A stretch of DNA of 10,900 nt, from the NCBI GenBank assembly GCA_947311265.1, contig CAMZKQ010000010.1:1-10900 (forward strand), given 5' to 3'. The translations under genes were made by a program, and so were the position numbers. A model generated the notes under the pieces. The model made no database searches. It was not told where the DNA came from and saw only the letters and a program-made list of their open reading frames with translations. The DNA comes from an uncultured Chlorobiota bacterium (GTDB lineage Bacteria; Bacteroidota; Bacteroidia; Bacteroidales; JAADGE01). Positions 5,172-10,900 of the stretch are shown here, one piece after another. The stretch's first letter is position 1, and every line of letters starts with the position of its first letter.

Positions 5172-7982
5172 CTAAAAAAGCTCTTCCCTTAAAAATTTAG
5201 CCGTATGGCTAGTTTTGTGTTTACTCACCTTCTCGGGCGTACCAGTACAAAGGATTTTTCCGCCACCAACACCACCTTCTGGACCAATATCAATAATATA
5301 ATCAGCCGTTTTTATGACATCAAGATTATGCTCAATAACCAAAACCGTATTGCCCCTATTGACCAAGCGTTCCAGAACACTAAGCAACATTCTAATGTCC
5401 TCAAAATGAAGCCCAGTTGTAGGTTCGTCTAAAATATAAAATGTTTTTCCAGTATCTTTTTTTGCTAATTCTGCCGCCAGTTTTACCCGCTGGCTTTCGC
5501 CACCAGAAAGCGTTGTAGATTGCTGCCCAAGCGTAACATAACCAAGCCCAACATCATTAAGTGCTTGCACTTTCATGCGAATTTTAGGGATATTCTCAAA
5601 AAAACTAAGGCTCTCTTCAATAATCATTTGCAGAATATCATTAATAGATTTCCCTTTATAACGCACCTCCAAAGTTTCCCTGTTGTAACGCTTCCCACGG
5701 CAATCCTCGCACTCCACATATACGTCGGGCAAAAAATTCATTTCAATAGTTCTTAAACCTGCCCGTTTGCAGGTTTCGCAACGCCCACCTTTAACATTAA
5801 ACGAAAATCGCCCCAGCTTGTAGCCCCTAATTTTAGACTCTGGCAAATTAGCAAACAGCTTACGAATATCATCAAACATTTTTGTATAAGTAGCCGGGTT
5901 CGAGCGGGGTGTTCGCCCTATGGGCGATTGGTTTACTTCAATCACTTTATCAATAAAATCAAGCCCTTCCACCTTTTTAAAAGGGTGCGGAGTTTGCACC
6001 GAATTATAAAAATGCCGATTCAAAATCGGGTACAAAGTTCCCGTTATCAAGCTCGACTTGCCACTGCCAGAAACACCAGTAACACCAATAAGCACGCCCA
6101 GCGGAAACTCTACATTTACATTTTTCAGGTTATTACCAGATGCCCCTTTAATCACTAACTTTTCGCCCGAGCCTTTGCGTCTTTTCTTTGGGATTTCAAT
6201 TTTTAGCCGCCCATCAAGGTATTTTGCCGTCATACTATCCGAAGCCAAAACAGCCTTTGGCGTGCCTTCTGCAATAACTTCGCCGCCATGTTTTCCTGCC
6301 CCAGGCCCCATATCTATCAGGTGGTCGGCAGCCAACATCATGTCCTTATCATGCTCCACCACAATTACCGAGTTGCCCGTATCCCGTAACTGCATAAGCG
6401 AATTTATAAGCCGTTGGTTATCGCGCTGGTGCAGGCCAATACTAGGCTCATCTAAAATATACAATACGTTTACCAATTTAGACCCAATTTGCGAAGCAAG
6501 GCGTATGCGCTGGCTTTCGCCACCAGACAAGCTTCTAGAACTTCGGTTTAGGGTGAGGTAACTTAGCCCAACATCTAGCAAAAATTGTATCCTTACTTTT
6601 AGCTCTTTTAGTATTTCCTCTGCTATAATTTGCTGATTACCATCTACCTTATCATTTGCAGTGCTAATAAATTTATGGAGGCTATTTATATCTAAGTTGG
6701 CTAATTCGGTAATATTTTTTTCTGCAAAGCGAAAATAACTGGCTTCTTTTTTAAGCCGCTTGCCTTGGCAAACTGGGCAGGTTTTATCTTTTAGAAAATT
6801 TTTAGCGTTTGATTTTGGATTTTTTCGTCCGTTGGATTGCCGTTCTAAAATGGTAAAAATACCATCAAAAGTAAGCTGCAAATTAGAGGCTACTCCCAAA
6901 GGCGAATTTTCGATTTTAAAAGTTTCTTCCGAGCCAAAGAGGATAATGTTTAGTGCCTGGTCGTTAATCTTGTTTACAGGTGTGTTTAGAGTAAATCCAT
7001 ACTTTTTCCCAATGGCTTCAATTTGCCAAAAAATGAGTCCATTTTTGTATTCTCCCAAAGGGGCAATGCCCCCTTTTTTGATGGTTAATTGGGGGTTTGG
7101 GAAAAACTTATTGCGGTCGATTTCTTTTACCGTGCCGAGCCCCTTGCAGTTGCTGCATGCCCCTTGTGGGGAATTGAACGAGAATGAATTTGGTGCTGGC
7201 TCATCGTAGGAGATGCCACTTGTAGGGCACATTAATTTACGGCTAAAATAACGCAACTCTTGTGTATCGGCATCCATTGCCACCATTACACCTTTGCCAT
7301 GTTTCATTGCAGTATTTAGTGAGTTTTTAAGGCGGGTTTCATCTTTTGGGTTTACTTTGAGCTTGTCTATAACAATTTCGATATTATGGGTTTTATACCG
7401 ATTGAGTTTCATACCTTGCGTAATCTCTTTAATTTCGCCATTTATCCGCACATTTAAAAAGCCTTTTTTTCGGATACTTATAAAAAGTTCCTTATAATGC
7501 CCTTTCCTACTTTTTACGATTGGAGCAAGTAAAATTGTTTTTTTTTTGGAGAAGTTTTTAAGGATTAGTGCTAAAATTTGCTCATCAGTATAGCGTACCA
7601 TTTTTTCGCCTGTTTGGTAGGAAAAAGCCGTCCCGGCACGGGCAAATAGCAGACGCAAAAAATCGTATATTTCGGTAGTTGTCCCTACGGTAGAGCGGGG
7701 GTTACGGTTGGTGGTTTTCTGCTCGATAGAAATTACAGGACTTAGCCCTGTGATGCTGTCAGCATCTGGGCGTTCTAGGTTACCCAAAAATTGGCGGGCA
7801 TAGGCCGAAAATGTTTCGATATAGCGGCGTTGACCTTCGGCATAAATGGTGTCGAATGCCAACGATGATTTTCCGCTACCACTAAGCCCTGTAATGACAG
7901 TAACTTTATTGCGAGGAATTTCAACAGTTATATTTTTGAGGTTGTGAACTCGTGTGCCTGTAACAACTATTTTGTGCTGCAT
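5172..7982 (-). CDS. uvrA: Excinuclease ABC subunit A (UvrA)
   Basis: UvrA is the damage-recognition ATPase of nucleotide excision repair. It works as a dimer with UvrB, handing over the lesion before UvrC cuts. The 936-residue protein is full length. It has two ABC modules: Walker A GLSGSGKSS (32-40) and GVSGSGKSS (636-644); signatures LSGGESQR (485-492 and 825-832); Walker B ILDEPSIGLH (509-518) and ILDEPTTGLH (850-859). The C-terminal zinc finger has Cys735, 738, 758 and 761. In the N-terminal zinc site the second ligand is replaced, C252-PT-S255, followed by C276-x2-C279; from memory this is usual in Bacteroidota. A CPVC pair lies at 402-405. The ATG at 7982 places the conserved start (IVVTGTRVHNLKNI) correctly. 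It follows the permease gene by 93 bp with its own candidate promoter. An A10 run lies in codons 146-149. uvrB and uvrC are not in the window. Paralogue class is not decided. Confidence 0.96.
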   Translation of the reverse strand: MQHKIVVTGTRVHNLKNITVEIPRNKVTVITGLSGSGKSSLAFDTIYAEGQRRYIETFSAYARQFLGNLERPDADSITGLSPVISIEQKTTNRNPRSTVGTTTEIYDFLRLLFARAGTAFSYQTGEKMVRYTDEQILALILKNFSKKKTILLAPIVKSRKGHYKELFISIRKKGFLNVRINGEIKEITQGMKLNRYKTHNIEIVIDKLKVNPKDETRLKNSLNTAMKHGKGVMVAMDADTQELRYFSRKLMCPTSGISYDEPAPNSFSFNSPQGACSNCKGLGTVKEIDRNKFFPNPQLTIKKGGIAPLGEYKNGLIFWQIEAIGKKYGFTLNTPVNKINDQALNIILFGSEETFKIENSPLGVASNLQLTFDGIFTILERQSNGRKNPKSNAKNFLKDKTCPVCQGKRLKKEASYFRFAEKNITELANLDINSLHKFISTANDKVDGNQQIIAEEILKELKVRIQFLLDVGLSYLTLNRSSRSLSGGESQRIRLASQIGSKLVNVLYILDEPSIGLHQRDNQRLINSLMQLRDTGNSVIVVEHDKDMMLAADHLIDMGPGAGKHGGEVIAEGTPKAVLASDSMTAKYLDGRLKIEIPKKRRKGSGEKLVIKGASGNNLKNVNVEFPLGVLIGVTGVSGSGKSSLITGTLYPILNRHFYNSVQTPHPFKKVEGLDFIDKVIEVNQSPIGRTPRSNPATYTKMFDDIRKLFANLPESKIRGYKLGRFSFNVKGGRCETCKRAGLRTIEMNFLPDVYVECEDCRGKRYNRETLEVRYKGKSINDILQMIIEESLSFFENIPKIRMKVQALNDVGLGYVTLGQQSTTLSGGESQRVKLAAELAKKDTGKTFYILDEPTTGLHFEDIRMLLSVLERLVNRGNTVLVIEHNLDVIKTADYIIDIGPEGGVGGGKILCTGTPEKVSKHKTSHTAKFLREELF
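7538..7547 (-). repeat. A10 homopolymer in the uvrA coding strand
   Basis: Ten consecutive T on the plus strand read as ten A in the uvrA message. They span the three Lys codons 146-148 and the first base of Thr149. Runs of this length are prone to slippage by DNA and RNA polymerase and would shift the frame early in the protein. As sequenced the frame is intact. Confidence 0.75.
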
Positions 7983-8024
7983 TTATAATTTTTTGAAGGG
8001 GTCAAAGAGAAAAATCGCAAGCTA

Positions 8025-8051
8025 CAAAAATACAAATAAATTTCATTCAAA
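8025..8051 (-). promoter_or_regulatory. uvrA: Candidate uvrA promoter
   Basis: On the minus strand, TATTTTTG (plus 8025-8032) matches TAnnTTTG exactly. TTTG (plus 8048-8051) lies 15 nt upstream of it, a slightly short spacer for a -33 element. Transcription would start near 8018, giving a leader of about 35 nt. No hairpin or U tract separates this from the permease gene, so read-through from upstream is also likely. I saw no LexA-type operator. Confidence 0.4.
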
Positions 8052-8075
8052 AAAAGTAAGGACTGCTCTAATGTT

Positions 8076-9854
8076 TTAAAAATATAAAAATCCTAAAACC
8101 AGAATTGTAACTACCCCATATAATATAGTCAGCGGTGTGCCTACTCGCAAGAAATCTCTAAACCTGTAGCCACCAGGGCCATAAATCATCAAGTTGGTTT
8201 GGTAGCCAATGGGGGTCATAAAATTGGCTGCAGCGGCAAATGCAACGACCAAAATAAAGGGCAAAGGGGCTGCTCCCAGTTCTATTGCTAAACTTAACGA
8301 TACAGGAAAGACAACTGCAACGGCTGCTTTATTGGTAATAAATGCAGCCAAAAGTGAGGTGATTAAATAGATGCCTGCCAGGATACCAACGCTTCCCATT
8401 GGTTTAAATACAGACATAATTGCTCCGGCAAACATATCGGCAACCCCAGTTTTTATCATTGCAGTACCGAGTGCCAACGATAGGGCAATTATTATTCCGA
8501 GTTCATAATCAACGCTTTTTGCTAGCTGTTTTGGGTTTGCAATTTTTAGTAATATTATACTGGTAATCAGTACCATAAGCCCATTGAAAAGTTGTATTAT
8601 ACCCAGTATCGAAAATAAAATAACGGCTATGGTGCCGGCGACTAAAAAAATAGTTTTTCCTACTCCAATACGATGAATTTCTTTAAGGCGGGAGATTAAA
8701 TAAAAGTCCTGCGAATTTGCCATTCGTTCAGGAAAATAAGTCCCCGTAAGTAGCAAAATTGAGTCGCCTGGCACTAAGCGTACCGAGCCAAGTTTGCCCG
8801 ATAGGGTTTCACCGTTTCGGTGAATTGCAATTGCAGTACCATCGTACTTTGCTCTAAAATTAATCTCTTTTAATGTTTTTCGGATAAAAGAAGAGTTGTG
8901 GGAAACCACAATTTCTAATACTTCGGTATCCTTTTTTCGGGCAAACATGCCTACCGATGGAATCTCAAAATCGCTACTAGAATCGACCAAATCGACCACA
9001 GAACTAGAGTTGCCTGTAAAAAGTAAGATGTCTTCTTCTTGTAAAATTGTATCGTTTGGGGCGGAGGTGATTATAATATCCTGACGGATTACATCTGCAA
9101 GAAAAAGCCCGTCTAAATTTCGTAAATTGGCTTCTTTTATAGATTTTCCAATTATGCTACTGTTTTTTGTTATTCTGGCTTCGACAATATACTGTTTTTG
9201 GTTGCCCGAAAATTTTTCGATAATGCCTTTGCGTTCAGGCAATAACCGCCGCCCAATGGTTAGCATGTAGATTGTGCCTATAATAATCATGGGAACGCCT
9301 ACGGGCAGGAAATCAAAAATTCCCAAAGGTTTAAGGTGGGGGATAATTAATTGGTCGGTAACTAAACCATTGACAATCAGGTTTGTAGATGTTCCTATGA
9401 GTGTAGCACAGCCGCCCAATATTGCTGCAAAAGAAAGGGGGATTAATAATTTTGAGGCCATTTTTCCGTTCCGCCTGCTCCATGAATGGACGTAAGGAAT
9501 GAGTAGGGCGACCAGTGGGGTGTTGTTTAAAAAGCCTGAAAGTGGGGCTACAACAAGCATCATTCTTGCCATAAAGCCCTTTTCGGATTTTGCGGATTTG
9601 AAAATCCAATCGAAAAAAATATCTAAAACAGAGGTTTGCCGGTAAACATCACCCAAAAGGAGGAGCATTATTATTACTGCAATTTGTTCGTTGGCAAAGC
9701 CCGCTAGTATCTCCGAAGGTGTTAGTACTTGGCTTACACCCAGTACTATAACAACTATCATAAAGGCTAGTGCAGGGCCTATAAATTCTTTGTAAAGTGC
9801 AATTACAAGGAAAACTAGTGTGGCAATGACTATTATTTGGTCAAAATTAGGCAA
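8076..9854 (-). CDS. SLC13/DASS-type anion permease with two RCK_C (TrkA-C) domains
   Basis: This 592-residue inner-membrane protein has two helical halves of the SLC13 (divalent anion:Na+ symporter) fold around a cytoplasmic insert. The first half (about 1-205) has hairpin motif FLNNTPLVALLIP (108-120) and IGTSTNLIVNG (153-163). The insert has two RCK_C/TrkA-C domains at about 212-295 and 305-385. The second half (about 398-592) repeats the motifs as FITNKAAVAVVFP (505-517) and TPIGYQTNLMIYGPGGY (547-563). The family carries sulfate, thiosulfate, other oxyanions or dicarboxylates; this architecture is often annotated as a sulfate or generic SLC13 permease, and substrate cannot be read here. 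RCK_C domains suggest ligand gating. The start is TTG at 9854: no ATG is in frame between it and the upstream stop at 9876-9878, and the next Met (residue 32) lies within a membrane helix. The PorP/SprF-OmpA gene ends 5 bp upstream, implying co-transcription. Confidence 0.9.
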   Translation of the reverse strand: MPNFDQIIVIATLVFLVIALYKEFIGPALAFMIVVIVLGVSQVLTPSEILAGFANEQIAVIIMLLLLGDVYRQTSVLDIFFDWIFKSAKSEKGFMARMMLVVAPLSGFLNNTPLVALLIPYVHSWSRRNGKMASKLLIPLSFAAILGGCATLIGTSTNLIVNGLVTDQLIIPHLKPLGIFDFLPVGVPMIIIGTIYMLTIGRRLLPERKGIIEKFSGNQKQYIVEARITKNSSIIGKSIKEANLRNLDGLFLADVIRQDIIITSAPNDTILQEEDILLFTGNSSSVVDLVDSSSDFEIPSVGMFARKKDTEVLEIVVSHNSSFIRKTLKEINFRAKYDGTAIAIHRNGETLSGKLGSVRLVPGDSILLLTGTYFPERMANSQDFYLISRLKEIHRIGVGKTIFLVAGTIAVILFSILGIIQLFNGLMVLITSIILLKIANPKQLAKSVDYELGIIIALSLALGTAMIKTGVADMFAGAIMSVFKPMGSVGILAGIYLITSLLAAFITNKAAVAVVFPVSLSLAIELGAAPLPFILVVAFAAAANFMTPIGYQTNLMIYGPGGYRFRDFLRVGTPLTILYGVVTILVLGFLYF

Positions 9855-9859
9855 GTTTT

Positions 9860-10900
9860 TTATTTTTTTTGATATTCAATTTCAATTCTTCTATTTTTTG
9901 CTCTTCCCTCTTGGGTATCATTGCTTTGTAATGGGTTCTTATGCCCTTTTCCGCTACTAAATACCCTGTCGGGATTTATTCCTCGCCTTACTAGATAGTC
10001 TTTTATGGCTTGGGCACGCTCGGTAGAAAGGTGTTTGTTGTATCTGGCAGAGCCAATATTATCGGTATAGCCAGTTATTTTTAGTTTTAGCATAGGGTTT
10101 CTTACGAGGTAGTTTATCACCTTATTGAGCTCGGCAAATGAGGAGGAGAATAATTTGTCGCTATTGCTGCCAAATTTGATGTTTTGTAAAACAATAGGTG
10201 CTTCCCAAAGCTCGGCTGGTACTTCATTGCCTCCTGTATTATTAGTTATATTTTCAAACCTTTGGCTGAGTTTCTCCATTTTGCCTTCCAGTTTTTTTAT
10301 TCTGCCCTCGTGGTTGTTCAAACTTCGGTTCACTTTTTTTCTCAATTGCCTAAAATCTTCTCTTAATTTTTCGGTTTCAATTTTATTGATTTCGAGTAAT
10401 TCATTGGCATAGGCTGGCGGAAATATAGTTTTGAAATCTTGCTTTAAGCCTCTTCTTATCAGGAAGCCAACACTTATTTCGTGCGTTCCGCCCGAATTGG
10501 AAATTATTGAGTTGTTGGCGTTTCGGTATTCATAATTAAGCACAATATTATCGGTTAAAGCACAACCTGCCGATATGCCAAAACTGGCAGCACTGGCTAC
10601 TGAAATGCCTGTCCACACTCGTTTTTTATATTTTATTGTACTACCAAAATGCCACACTAAACTTTCTGGGATATGCAGCCCAGTTTGCAAAAATACTTGT
10701 GGCTCTATGCTTAGTGTTTTGTTTATTTGATAAAAATAACTGGCATGAATTATAATACTACGCTGGGAGTAGAGGAAATTTTGTTCCAAAATTTCAGGAA
10801 TTACAATGCCCAAAGAAATTTTTTTATATAAAAAAAGGCTACTAAACCCTGCCCCAGCAGAATTGAAAATAAGGGCTTCTTTGTTGAGCAAAAAAGGGTC
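9860..10900 (-). CDS. PorP/SprF-like beta-barrel protein fused to an OmpA C-terminal domain, 5' end outside window
   Basis: The frame is open across the right edge, giving 346 visible residues that begin inside the protein (DPFLLNKEAL); the TTG at 10891 is internal and not a likely start. Residues 1-148 resemble the C-terminal part of PorP/SprF, the outer-membrane family of type IX secretion and gliding: KISLGIVIPEIL, alternating beta strands, NYEYRN and late GGTHEISVGF. A coiled coil follows at about 165-217 (heptads such as KKLEGKMEKLSQRF). Residues 238-345 are an OmpA peptidoglycan-binding domain with GYTDNIGS (Asp280), LSTERAQAI (Arg295) and EGRAKNRRIEIEY; Asp280 and Arg295 occupy the positions that bind diaminopimelate in OmpA. 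The inferred role is an outer-membrane barrel anchored to peptidoglycan, possibly linked to type IX secretion. The signal peptide and first strands lie beyond the window. The permease gene starts 5 bp downstream. Confidence 0.85.
   Translation of the reverse strand, partial: DPFLLNKEALIFNSAGAGFSSLFLYKKISLGIVIPEILEQNFLYSQRSIIIHASYFYQINKTLSIEPQVFLQTGLHIPESLVWHFGSTIKYKKRVWTGISVASAASFGISAGCALTDNIVLNYEYRNANNSIISNSGGTHEISVGFLIRRGLKQDFKTIFPPAYANELLEINKIETEKLREDFRQLRKKVNRSLNNHEGRIKKLEGKMEKLSQRFENITNNTGGNEVPAELWEAPIVLQNIKFGSNSDKLFSSSFAELNKVINYLVRNPMLKLKITGYTDNIGSARYNKHLSTERAQAIKDYLVRRGINPDRVFSSGKGHKNPLQSNDTQEGRAKNRRIEIEYQKK

Noticed and set aside
6058..6561. 167-codon open frame on the plus strand within uvrA
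   Set aside because: It is antisense to the strongly conserved uvrA and has no domain or start context of its own.
7367..7380. Possible zinc-site defect in UvrA, together with Ser255 at plus 7216-7218
   Set aside because: The replaced Cys in CPTS (252-255) appears, from memory, to be usual for UvrA of this phylum; the functionally important C-terminal finger is intact, so I do not treat it as a lesion.
9331..9609. 92-codon open frame on the minus strand in another frame of the permease gene
   Set aside because: It is a shifted reading of the SLC13 gene with no signal peptide, domain or initiation context.
10889..10891. TTG as the start of the PorP/SprF-OmpA gene
   Set aside because: The frame stays open upstream to the window edge, and a start here would leave the barrel without a signal peptide and its first strands.

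Overview
The window looks like chromosomal DNA from a low-GC member of the Bacteroidota. The evidence is a PorP/SprF-type outer-membrane domain (found only in this phylum), -7 elements of the form TAnnTTTG, AT-rich start regions without clear Shine-Dalgarno sequences, and a YfiR-coiled coil-PAS-SpoIIE sensor phosphatase of a type common there. The genus cannot be named from the sequence. No RNA genes, insertion sequences, CRISPR arrays or phage genes were seen.

Layout from left to right. (1) Bases 1-1018, minus strand: the N-terminal 339 codons of an exported TPR protein that runs off the left edge. (2) A 259-bp divergent intergenic region. (3) Bases 1278-2492, plus strand: a complete 404-residue dehydrogenase related to lysine-forming saccharopine dehydrogenase and the alanine dehydrogenase family. 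(4) An AT-rich gap of about 290 bp with a 13-bp inverted repeat, an 11-bp tandem duplication and a possible terminator hairpin. (5) Bases 2781-5165, plus strand: a membrane sensor phosphatase whose reading frame has no ATG, GTG or TTG at its proper beginning. (6) Bases 5172-7982, minus strand: UvrA, convergent with the phosphatase across only 6 bp. (7) Bases 8076-9854, minus strand: an SLC13-type anion permease with two RCK_C (TrkA-C) domains. (8) Bases 9860-10900, minus strand: the C-terminal part of a PorP/SprF-OmpA fusion protein that runs off the right edge.

The PorP/SprF-OmpA gene and the permease gene are 5 bp apart and probably form one transcript. uvrA follows 93 bp further on and has its own candidate promoter. 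The dehydrogenase and the phosphatase point the same way but are separated by the repeat-rich gap and probably have separate promoters. The genes do not form one obvious pathway.

The points most worth a second look are the missing start codon and the domain architecture of the phosphatase, the inverted repeat just upstream of it, and the PorP/SprF-OmpA fusion co-transcribed with an anion transporter. A Lys1-like enzyme in a phylum that makes lysine by the diaminopimelate route is also notable. I found no clear multi-gene undescribed system.
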